From Palaemon carinicauda (taxonomy: Eukaryota > Arthropoda > Malacostraca > Decapoda > Palaemonidae), in the NCBI RefSeq assembly GCF_036898095.1, contig NC_090739.1:69872227-69936226 (forward strand): a stretch of DNA of 64,000 nt, given 5' to 3'. Shown piece after piece: positions 1 to 8,766 of the stretch; position 1 is the stretch's first letter, and each line of letters starts with the position of its first letter. The notes under the pieces were generated by a model. It saw only the letters and a program-made list of their open reading frames with translations, ran no database searches and was not told the origin of the DNA. A program made the translations under genes and the position numbers.

Positions 1-83
1 AGGTGGAGTTATGAGAGATGATTGAATAAGGTTCATTCTGTTGTTTGTAAATTGTAATAGCCTATTTACTACTACTAGGTAGG

Positions 84-705
84 TTGGCCAGGGCACAAAC
101 CACCCACTGAGATACAGTACTACCGCAAGAGAGCTATGGGGTCCTTTGACTGGCCAGATAGTACTACATTGGATTCTTCTCTCTGATTATGGTTCATTTT
201 TCCTTTGCCTACACACACACAATGAATAGTCTGGTCTATTCTTTACATATTCTCCTCTGTCCTCATACACCTGACAACACTGAGATTACCACCAAACAAT
301 TCTTCTTAGCTCAAGGGGTTAACTACTGCACTGTAATTGTTCAGTGGCTACTTTCCTCTTGGTGAGGGTAGAAGATACTCTTTAGCTATGGTAAGCAGTT
401 CTTCTAGAAGAAGGATACTCCAAAATCAAATCATTGTTCTCTAGTCCTTGGTAGCCCTACAGCCTCTGTACCATGTTCTTCCACTGTCTTGGGTTAGAGT
501 TCCTTTGCTTGAGGGTACACTCAGCACACTATTCTATCATATTTCTCTTCCTCTTGTTTTGTTAAAGTATATTCGTTTTAATGTTACTAATCTTAAAATA
601 TTTCATTTCCTTGTTTTCTTTCCTCACTGGGCTGTTTCCCCTGTTGGAGCCCCTGGGCTTCTAGCATCCTGCTTTTCCAACTAGATTTGTAGCTTAGCAA
701 TTAAA
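84..705 (+). repeat. Short non-coding retroposon S1 (SINE-like, LINE-derived 3' tail)
   Basis: About 620 bp with no convincing ORF. The sequence recurs in the window as S3 (60100-60855, same strand) and as S2 (52331-52508 plus 59004-59428, opposite strand), with alignable blocks along its length, for example tcctttgactggcc-type and caaggggttaactact-type stretches. Its last 80 bp, from cctcactgggct through ggagcccctgggctt to ttccaactag, matches the 3' end of the J-type LINE at 20840-20915 and 21215-21295. It ends in an (AAT)n tail. Three dispersed copies, a common tail and no coding capacity suggest a non-autonomous retroposon moved by the J LINE. No internal tRNA-type A/B boxes were verified, so SINE is used loosely. 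Confidence 0.7.

Positions 706-770
<65 letters not shown>
706..770. repeat. (AAT)n microsatellite, shared tail of S1 and RTE-like LINE
   Basis: About 21 AAT/TAA units. It is the 3' tail of S1 on the plus strand. Read on the minus strand it is also the (TTA)n end of the RTE-like LINE that follows, so the two elements meet tail to tail in this tract. Confidence 0.9.
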
Positions 771-772
<2 letters not shown>

Positions 773-1029
773 TACATACATATACCAAGGCACTTCCCCC
801 AATTTCGGGGGGTAGCCGACATCAACAAAGAAACAAACTCAAAAAGGGGACCTCTATTCTCTACGTTCCTCCCAGCCTAACAAGGGACTCAACCGAGTTC
901 AGCTGGTACTGCTAGGGTGTCACAGCCCACCCTCCCACATTATCCACCACAGATGAAGCTTCATAATGCTGAATCCCCTACTGCTGCTACCTCCGCGGTC
1001 ATCTAAGGCATCGGAGGAAGCAGCAGGGC

Positions 1030-1530
1030 CTACCGGAACTGCGTCACAATCGCTCGCCATTCATTCCTATTTCTAGCACACTCTCTTGCCTCGCTCACAT
1101 CTATCCTCCTATCACCCAGAGCTTCCTTCACTCCATCCATCCACCCAAACCTTGGCCTTCCTCTCGTACTTCTCCCATCAACTCTTGCATTCATCACCTT
1201 CTTTAGCAGACAGCCATTTTCCATTCTCTCAACATGGCCAAACCACCTCAACACATTCATATCCACTCTAGCCGCTAACTCATTTCTTACACCCGTTCTC
1301 ACCCTCACCACTTCGTTCCTAATCCTATCTACTCGAGATACACCAGCCATACTCCTTAGACACTTCATCTCAAACACATTCAATTTCTGTTTCTCCATCA
1401 CTTTCATTCCCCACAACTCCGATTCATACATCACAGTTGGTACAATCACTTTCTCATATAGAACTCTCTTTACATTCATGCCCAACCCTCTATTTTTTAC
1501 TACTCCCTTAACTGCCCCAGCACTTTGCAA
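1030..1530 (-). pseudogene. RTE-like LINE C-terminal region, frameshifted
   Basis: 166 codons that carry on the protein of the neighbouring frame. The segment GAVKGVVKNRGLGMNVKR directly follows the point where the upstream frame is lost, and the thumb and C-terminal blocks follow it (VLYEKVIVPTVMYESELWG, then LRWFGHVERM and GRPRFGWMDGVKEAL). The WFGHVERM-type motif is standard near the C-terminus of RTE-type ORFs. The overlap of about 30 bp with the upstream frame marks the indel. Apart from that frameshift the ORF is open, so the copy is fairly young. Confidence 0.8.
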
Positions 1531-3245
1531 CCTTCATTCCCTCTCTGACGTACATCTGCTTCCACTCCACCATTTGCTGCAACAACAGACCCCAAGTACT
1601 TAAACTGATCCACCTCCTCAAGTAACTCTCCATTCAACAGGACATTCAACCTTGCACCACCTTCCCTTCTCGTACATCTCATAACCTTACTCTTACCCAC
1701 ATTAACTCTCAACTTCCTTCTCTCACACACTCTTCCAAATTCTGTCACTAATCGGCCAAGCTTCTCTTCTGTGTCTGCAACCAGTACAGTATCATCCGCA
1801 AACAAAAACTGATTTATCTCCCATTCATGGTCATTCTCGTCTACCAGTTTTAATCCTCGTCCAAGCACTCGAGCATTCACCTCTCTCACCACTCCATCAA
1901 CATACAAGTTAAACAACCACGGCAACATCACACATCCCTGTCTCAGCCCCACTCTCACCGGAAACCAATCACTCACTTCATTTCCTATCCTAACACATGC
2001 TTTAATACCTTTGTAGAAACTTTTCACTGCTTGCAACAACCTTCCACCAACTCCATATAACCTCATCACATTCCACATTGCTTCCCTATCAACTCTATCA
2101 TACGCTTTCTCCAGATCCATAAACGCAACATACACCTCCTTACCTTTTGCTAAATATTTCTTGCATATCTGCCTAACTGTAAAAATCTGATTCATACAAC
2201 CCCTACCTCTTCTAAAACCACCCTGTATTTCTAAGATTGCATTCTCTGTTTTATCCTTGATCCTATTAATCATTACTCTACCATACACTTTTCCAACTAC
2301 GCTTAACAAACTAATACCTCTTGAATTACAACACTCATGCACATCTCCCTTACCCTTATATAGTGGTACAATACATGCACAAACCCAATCTACTGGTACC
2401 ATTGACAACACAAAACACATATTAAACAATCTCACCAACCATTCAAGTACAGTCACACCCCCTTCCTTCAACATCTCAGCTCTCACACCATCCATACCAG
2501 ATGCTTTTCCTACTCTCGTTTCATCTAGTGCTCTCCTCACTTCATCTATTGTAATCTTTCTCTCATTCTCATCTCCCATCACTGGCACCTCAACACCTGC
2601 AACAGCAATTATATCTGCCTCCCTATTATCCTCAACATTCAGTAAACTTTCAAAATATTCCGCCCATCTTTTCCTTGCCTCCTCTCCTTTTAACAACCTT
2701 CCATTTCCACCTCTCACTGTCTCTTCAATTCTTGAGCCAGCCTTCCTTACTCTCTTCACTTCTTTCCAAAACTTCTTCTTAGTCTCTTCATATGAATGAC
2801 CCAATCCCTGACCCCACCTCAGGTCAGCTGTCCTCTTTGCCTCACGTACCTTGCGCTTTACTTGCGCATTTTTCTCTTTATATTTTTCATACTTCTCTAT
2901 ACTATTACTCTGTAGCCATTCTTCAAAAGCCCTCTTTTTCTCTTCCACTTTTACCTTCACTCCTTCATTCCACCATTCACTGCCCTTCCTCATGCTGCCT
3001 CCAACAACCTTCTTTCCACACACATCACTTGCAATCCCAACAAAATTTTCTTTTACTAACTTCCACTCCTCCTCTAAATTGCCAGTTTCTCTTACTTTCA
3101 CTTCGTCATATATAATTTTCAACCTTTCCTGATATTTACTTTTTACCCCCGGTTTTATTAGCTCTTCAACCCTCACTACCTCCCTTTTACATCCACCTAC
3201 TCTATTCCCCCATTCTTTTGCTACAACTAATTTTCCTTCCACCAA
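1500..3245 (-). pseudogene. RTE-like LINE reverse transcriptase, main part
   Basis: A 581-codon open frame. Residues 1-190 are a lysine-rich linker with a WWNEGVKVKVEEKKRAFEEW segment typical of the region between endonuclease and RT. The RT domain follows. It has a conserved DLEKAYDRVDR block (motif A, first catalytic Asp) near residue 375, GLRQGCVMLPWLFNLYVDG (motif B) near residue 435, FADDTVLVAD (motif C, catalytic Asp pair) near residue 490, and KYLGSVV further on. All three catalytic Asp residues are present. The frame stops at 1500, just after CKVLGQ, where relatives continue. The remainder is in another frame (1030-1530), so a single indel near 1525 separates them. The listed Met is simply the first in the frame; the true N-terminus has been truncated away. 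Confidence 0.8.
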
Positions 3246-3247
3246 AA

Positions 3248-3262
3248 AATAATAATAATAAT
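3248..3262. repeat. Short AAT tract at the 5' end of the RTE-like copy
   Basis: Five AAT units directly upstream (minus-strand sense) of the truncated LINE coding sequence. With the 706-770 tract on the other side this looks like a target-site repeat derived from a pre-existing (AAT)n array. Confidence 0.6.
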
Positions 3263-3289
3263 ACTTGAAATGTCAGTTCCTGTTTGTTT

Positions 3290-4050
3290 ATAAATATATC
3301 AATTTGATTGAAGAGCTGCTTTGTTGGAGAATTGGTGGAGAGGATTTTTAATGCACTTCAGATTGTTACAAGATCTTGATGTAAGGACAAAGGTGGCTCT
3401 CCACTTTCACATATAACCGATATATTTAGGGGAAGACCTACAAGTTCCATTCATTACAAAGTGTGAGACCTTCATTGTGTATTAGCTCTAATGACTTCAA
3501 AGTAACTTAAAATCCTGATCCATATATTGAGCAACTATAATCTATTCTTGATAACACTAATATTTCTCAGATCAACAATAGAGTTAATCTCTGTACCTCA
3601 AATTGTATGGAACAACTTCATCACTAGGTTGAGAGTAACATTTAGATTTGATGCTTCCCAATTGAGGTGAATATCAAATATTAGTCCAAAAAATTTACCT
3701 TTTCTTGAAAATGGATTTGAGCATTACACAATGTGATATTTATATTTTGGTTTTGCTCCATCTACTATTCTTGTAAAACATTACTGCTTTGTTTTTTTTT
3801 CTGCAAAAAGTCTGAAACCAACCAATGCAATTCAAACTTGCATTTTTCAAATTGAGTCATTAAGAACGCTTTGTAAGTGATAAGATTGTTTATAGAGTAG
3901 AGTAGTATGTTCCAACGTTGTCCACATAAGCGTTACTTTGCACTCCATGTGGCATTTGAGCAACTGCGTCATTAATTGCCAATACAAAAAGAGTCCCACT
4001 TCAGACACTACCTTGTGGCACACAACAGTCAAGTTGTAATATTCTGAATA
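3290..4050 (-). pseudogene. Decayed Jockey-like LINE reverse transcriptase fragment
   Basis: On the minus strand, near 4005-4020, the translation reads PQGSV followed by a stop, then SGTLFVLAINDAVAQMPHG, the motif-B region of Jockey-type RTs. Near 3915-3930 it reads AYVDN where YVDD is expected, so the second catalytic Asp is lost. Further along (3310-3400) a frame resembles the downstream ALKILS...SPTKQ part of such RTs. Several stops and frame changes show long decay. It belongs to a different lineage from the J LINE next to it. The limits are approximate. Confidence 0.55.
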
Positions 4051-4109
4051 AATGTAATGAAAAAGACTGAAATGAGTTACCATCAGCCACCAGATGTTGT
4101 TCTTATGGG

Positions 4110-4494
4110 CAACAGGAGTGGCACCTTGAGGAAAAGAACCTTAAATTTTTTGCTTTTTTGGGGTAACACCAACATCCAATCAGCTTCGAGTAGAAAGCAA
4201 TATGAACATCTGGGGAGGTTCACATTAATAAAAGGAAGCTCCATATACCAATCCTTACCTGATTATTTTCAACATGACACGTAAACCAAACTGCGGATGT
4301 ATGGATACTCCTGTGACAGAAAACCAGTAATGGCCAGGATTTGGAGGTGTTGGTAGAAGTGTCCACAAGCAGTAGCAGGGCTCCTTATCAGAAGGTGCTG
4401 AAATAACATGATTTAATTAAGAATTACTCAGAACCTTGATTTTAATATGAAGGGTGTTTATATCTCTCTAACATTATCATGAAATCATAAGTTG
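4110..4494. other. No recognisable gene
   Basis: AT-rich sequence with only short shadow ORFs. It may be the upstream part of the decayed Jockey-like copy, but no motif supports this. Confidence 0.4.
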
Positions 4495-4788
4495 CCACAC
4501 ATTACACATCAAAAGATATCATTGGACATTTATCATATGGGGGTGTAGACGTAAATGGTACTTTTTCTTTGTTTTTTATAAAGACTGCAAATTTCCTACC
4601 TCCTAAGTTATCTGTTATTTTCTACAAGTTAGCAAGAGGAGGTTCTTTTAGCACTTGTTGGAGAAATGGTAATGTTACTCCATCATGTAACTGTGTTTGT
4701 GGTAGCTCAAGTCCAGCTGATTACCGGCCAATTTCCATAACTATCATATCTCAAGTTTTTTAAAGTCTTTTGGCAAAACGTCTAATTA
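4495..4788 (+). pseudogene. J1 LINE (Jockey/CR1-like), 5' segment of RT, interrupted by DIRS A1
   Basis: The plus-strand frame reads YGGVDVNGTFSLFFIKTA, then PPKLSVIFYKLARGGSF and ADYRPISITIISQVF, the N-terminal (fingers) part of a Jockey/CR1-type RT including the conserved DYRPIS block. A stop follows QVF, then KSLLAKRLI-type sequence. The protein breaks off at 4788 and resumes at 18558 with FAEGNHLFP. A second LINE copy at 63495-63545 shows this same junction uninterrupted. The 5' end is truncated near 4495. Confidence 0.75.
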
Positions 4789-4982
4789 TGTTATTTTTAT
4801 TAGTAAAATAAATTTTTGAATATACTTACCCGATAATCATGTAGCTGTCAACTCCGTTGCCCGACAGAATTCTATGGAGGGATACGCCAGCTATCACAAT
4901 ACTAGAAGGGGGTGTATTTACCAGCGCCACCTGTGGCCAGGTACTCAAGTACTTCTTGTTGACACCTCCTCAATTATTCCTC
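4789..4982. repeat. A1 left inverted terminal repeat
   Basis: The inner part (from cttacccgataatcatg to aattattcctc) is the reverse complement of 18385-18540. The outer 40 bp, with tgttatttttatta at the very edge, differs from the outer 20 bp of the right end (reverse complement tttttcaatattaaac). Non-identical outer edges are the DIRS pattern. Confidence 0.9.
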
Positions 4983-5026
4983 GGTCCACTGGTTCTCTAT
5001 GGGGAGGAAGGGAGGGTCGATTAAAT

Positions 5027-5120
5027 CATGATTATCGGGTAAGTATATTCAAAAATTTATTTTACTAATAAAAATAACATTTTTCAATATTAAACTTACC
5101 CGATAATCATGTAGCTGATT
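5027..5120. repeat. A1 internal complementary region (ICR)
   Basis: This 94-bp block is the reverse complement of the element's right end joined directly to its left end. The first part (gggtaagtatattcaaaa) complements the left edge and the second part (tttttcaatattaaac) complements the right edge, meeting at aaaataacatttttc. In DIRS1 such a region is thought to template completion of a circular DNA intermediate. It lies just downstream of the YR gene, and together with the left ITR it forms a strong foldback. Confidence 0.9.
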
Positions 5121-5503
5121 CACACCCAGGGGGGTGGGTGAAAAACCAGTGTACAAGACTAAAGGATAGCTAAGTATCCCGTATTTCATATAATCAGTTA
5201 TCCACAATAACAATGAAATAATAAGTACCTGGTAAGGAAGTCGACTTGAACCGTTACTCTGCCTTTAATAAGATCGTCTTCCTTACTGAGCGCAGCGTTC
5301 CTCTTGGGAGGCTGAATCAACTCAAAGGTGCTAAAGTATACAGGGCTGCAACCCATACTAAAGGACCTCATCACAACCTTTAACCTCGGCGCTTCTCAAG
5401 AAAGAATTGACCACCCGCCAAATCAACAAGGATGTGGAAGGCTTCTTAGCCGACCGTACAACCCATAAAAAGTATTCAAGAGAAAGGTTAAAAAGTTATG
5501 GGA

Positions 5504-6611
5504 TTATGGGAATGTAGTGGCTGAGCCCTCGCCTACTACTGCATTCGTTGCTACGAATGGTCCCAGGGTGTAGCAGTACTCGTAAAGAGACTGGACATCT
5601 TTGAGATAGAATGATGCGAACACTGACTTGCTTCTCCAATAGGTTGCATCCATAACACTCTGCAGAGAACGGTTCTGTTTGAAGGCCACTGAAGTAGCCA
5701 CAGCTCTCACTTCATGTGTCCTTACCTTCAGCAAAGCAAGGTCTTCTTCCTTCAGATGAGAATTTGCTTCTCTAATCAGAAGCCTGATGTAGTAAGAAAC
5801 TGCGTTCTTAGACATTGGTAGAGAAGGCTTCTTGATAGCACACCATAAGGCTTCTGATTGTCCTCGTAATGGTTTTGACCTTCTTAGATAGTACTTAAGA
5901 GCTCTAACTGGGCAAAGTACTCTCTCCAGTTCGTTCCCCACCATGTTGGACAGGCTTGGGATCTCGAACGACTTAGGCCAAGGACGGGAAGGAAGCTCGT
6001 TTTTAGCCAAAAAACCGAGCTGCAAGGAACATGTAGCCGTTTCAGATGTGAAACCTATGTTCCTGCTGAAGGCGTGGATCTCACTTACTCTTTTAGCTGT
6101 TGCTAAGCACACGAGGAAAAGAGTTTTTAATGTGAGGTCCTTAAAAGAGGCTGATTGGAGCGGTTCAAATCTTGATGACATTAGGAACCTTAGGACCACG
6201 TCTAGATTCCAGCCTGGAGTGGACAACCGACGTTCCTTTGAGGTCTCAAAAGACCTAAGGAGGTCCTGTAGATCTTTGTTGGAGGAAAGATCCAAGCCTC
6301 TGTGGCGGAAAACCGCTGCCAACATACTTCTGTAACCCTTGATCGTAGGAGCTGATAGGGATCTTACGTTCCTTAGATGTAACAGGAAGTCAGCAATCTG
6401 GGTTACAGTGGTACTGGTTGAGGAAACTGCATTGGCCTTGCACCAGCTTCGGAAGACTTCCCATTTAGACTGAAAGACTCTGAGAGTGGATGTCGTCCTT
6501 GCTCTGGCAATCGCTCTGGCTGCCTCCTTCGAAAAGCCTCTAGCTCTTGAGTGTCTTTCGATAGTCTGAAGGCAGTCAGACGAAGAGCGTGGAGGTTTGG
6601 GTGTACCTTCT
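5504..6611 (-). CDS. DIRS A1 tyrosine recombinase (intact YR domain)
   Basis: Integrase-type tyrosine recombinase that would join the circular DIRS DNA to the target without duplicating it. The frame is open from well upstream (7624) to the stop at 5504; recognisable YR sequence begins around 6611 with KPPRSSSDCLQTIER. An N-terminal SAM-like DNA-binding part follows (RVFQSKWEVFRSWC, IADFLLHLR, TIKGYRSMLAAVFRHRGLD). The catalytic domain has AKRVSE (first Arg), RPWPKSF (likely beta-hairpin Lys), THEVRAVATS (His-x-x-Arg) and FASFYLKDV (nucleophile Tyr). The start is undetermined: the 5' part overlaps the RNase H/MT frame, and no Met lies at the domain edge. The frame is intact, unlike the equivalent in A2, which carries a 1-bp deletion. 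Confidence 0.85.
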
Positions 6612-7887
6612 TTACGTGAGGTTGACGCAGAAGGTCCACTCTTAGAGGAAGAGTCCTGGGAACGTCGACCAGCCATTGCAGTACCTCGGTGAACCATTCT
6701 CTCGCGGGCCAGAGGGGAGCAACCAACGTCAGCCGTGTCCCTTTGTGAGAGGCGAACTTCTGAAGTACCCTGTTGACAATCTAGAACGGCGGGAATGCAT
6801 ACAGGTCGAGATGGGACCAATCCAGCAGAAAGGCATCCACGTGAACTGCTGCTGGGTCTGGAATCGGAGAACAATACAAGAGGAGCCTCTTGGTCATCGA
6901 GGTAGCGAATAGATCTATGGTTGGCTGACCCCACAGGGCCCAAAGTCTGCTGCAAACATTCTTGTGAAGGGTCCACTCTGTGGGGATGACCTGACCCTTC
7001 CGACTGAGGCGATCTGCCATGACATTCATATCGCCCTGAATGAGCCTCGTTACCAGCGTGAGCTTTCGATCTTTTGACCAAATGAGGAGGTCCCTTGCGA
7101 TCTCGAACAACTTCCTCGAATGAGTCCCTCCCTGCTTGGAGATGTAAGCCAAGGCTGTGGTGTTGTCGGAGTTCACCTCCACCACCTTGTTTAGCTGGAG
7201 GGACTTGAAGTTTATCAAGGCCAGATGAACTGCCAACAACTCCTTGCAATTGATGTGAAGTGTCCTTTGCTCCTGATTCCATGTTCCCGAGCATTCCTGT
7301 CCGTCCAGTGTCGCACCCCAGCCCGTGTCCGATGCGTCCGAGAAGAGACGGTGGTCGGGGGTCTGAACAGCCAATGGTAGACCTTCCTTGAGAAGAATGC
7401 TGTTCTTCCACCACGTTAGAGTAGACCTCATCTCTTCGGAAACAGGAACTGAGACCGTCTCTAGCGTCATGTCCTTTATCCAGTGAGCAGCTAGATGATA
7501 CTGAAGGGGGCGGAGGAGGAGTCTCCCTAACTCGATGAACAGGGCCAGCGATGAAAGTGTCCCTGTTAGACTCATCCACTGCCTGACTGAGCATCGGTTC
7601 CTTCTCAGCATGCTCTGGATGCATTCTAGGGCTTGGAAGATCCTTGGGGCCGACGGAAAAGTCCGAAAAGCTCGACTCTGAAGATCCATACCCAAGGAGA
7701 CAATGGTCTGGGATGGAACGAGCTGAGACTCCTCAAAATTGACCAGGAGGCCCAGTTCCTTGGTCAGATCCATAGTCCCTTTGAAAATCTCCAGACAGCG
7801 ACGACTTGTGGGAGCTCTTAAAAGCCAGTCGTCTGACGGAGCCGGACACAAGATCATGATACTGCTGCACAGTCTGTGAACTGTCAA
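6403..7887 (-). pseudogene. DIRS A1 RT C-terminus, RNase H and MT-like polyprotein, with one nonsense codon
   Basis: One minus-strand frame broken only by TAG at 6781-6783, where A2 has AAG (within FPPF-K-IVNRV). It begins abruptly with PAPSDDWLLRA, the tail of the YLDDWLL catalytic motif, so the RT fingers and motifs A and B are absent. RNase H follows with FSDASDTGWGA, HINCKELLAVHLAL, VNSDNTTALAYIS and GDMNVMADRLSRKG, the four-acid D-E-D-D pattern. Next is the DIRS methyltransferase-like segment (TIDLFATSMTKRLLLY, DAFLLDW, YAFPPF, TLVAPLWPAREWF). The last 200 bp overlap the YR frame. RNase H looks catalytically complete, but the protein would end inside the MT domain. Confidence 0.85.
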
Positions 7888-8439
7888 TCATGGGCAAGCG
7901 AGGAAGTACAGTGACAACCCGAATCTGTCTAGACTGTCTGGGTCGTACAGACAACTCCTTAACGGGTTGCTGAGGTTGCCGCACTGCGTCACAACAAGTC
8001 ACTTCTGTTGGTTGTTGAACGTCTTCCCCGTGACACATTGACTCCGTAAACAAAAAATCCTCTAACAAGGACTAAGCTTGGACTGCATGTCATGCAACAC
8101 AGCTCAAGGTCTATGGGAGCAGGTGTGGTAACAGACGGGATTAGCGACTGAAGTGGAACCATAACCTTCCCTGTAAGCATGTTATGCTTAAATAAAAGTC
8201 CATAAGAGGTTATGCAGCTAAAGGTTCCCTCCAAATGACAGAGTCCTCAAGGGAATATCAGAAGGAGGGAGAAAAGAACTTTCTCATCTACAGGGACCTT
8301 ATCCTAGAAAAGCTAAGTTCTCTGAGTGAGGGTTCACTGGTGCAAAAGCAGCAGACTAGAAGGCAACGTTATGAAACTGCTTGACAGTCTAGTGAGTTGG
8401 CAACAACCCAAGATGTGTGACTGAGAAGCATGCGGTAAG

Positions 8440-8640
8440 GTATGCAGAGCATGATGTATGCAGAGTATGCTGTATGCAGAGCATGCTGTATGTAGAGCAT
8501 GTTGTATGCAGAGCATGCTGAATGCAGAGCATGCTGTATGCAGAGCATGTTGTATGCAGAGCATGCTGAATGCAGAGCATGCTGTATGCTGAGCATGTAG
8601 TAAGCAGAGCCTGCTGTAAGCAGAGCCTGCTGTAAGGAAA
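8440..8640. repeat. 16-bp tandem array in A1 (about 12 copies)
   Basis: Units of the type agcatgctgtatgcag with one or two mismatches each. Three units equal 48 bp, so each minus-strand frame encodes the same 16-residue repeat (MLCIQHALHTACSAYS-like), and all three frames are open. It lies between Gag-like and RT/RNase H sequence. The A2 array (14138-14314) is about 23 bp shorter. Confidence 0.9.
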
Positions 8641-8766
8641 GCAGAGCGTGTGCATGGCGTTTAACATTTCTCAGAAATTCCATGACCAGTGCTAGAGTGC
8701 TTTATGCATGTTTGCATGGGGATTAAAAATCAACATAATGTTTACCTTACATTCATAACTCATGAT

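Larger units (their letters stand above)
771..3247 (-). mobile_element. 5'-truncated RTE-like non-LTR retrotransposon
   Basis: A minus-strand LINE copy with a 3' UTR (771-1029) that ends in the (TTA)n tract, and about 2.2 kb of coding sequence disrupted by one frameshift. The copy begins inside the linker before the RT domain, so the endonuclease is missing, as is usual for incomplete target-primed reverse transcription. AAT repeats flank both sides (706-770 and 3248-3262), suggesting insertion into the (AAT)n tail of S1. The clade is judged from the RT signature (RQGCV core rather than PQGSV) and the bulky C-terminal extension. RTE-like is the best reading, but a related clade cannot be excluded. 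Confidence 0.75.

Noticed and set aside
2257..3132. Plus-strand ORFs of 93-180 codons
   Set aside because: Antisense shadows of the RTE-like RT with low-complexity Ser/Pro/Leu content.
4789..5120. The 300-bp foldbacks as MITEs or DNA-transposon ends
   Set aside because: The arms equal DIRS left ITR plus ICR, are tied to YR genes and show no target duplication.
5504..7624. The full 706-codon ORF as one protein
   Set aside because: Only the last 370 codons are YR. The first half is an out-of-frame reading of RNase H/MT sequence. It was reported as a YR with undetermined start instead.
8440..8640. The 16-bp array as a CRISPR
   Set aside because: Units are contiguous without spacers, too short, and lie inside a eukaryotic retroelement.
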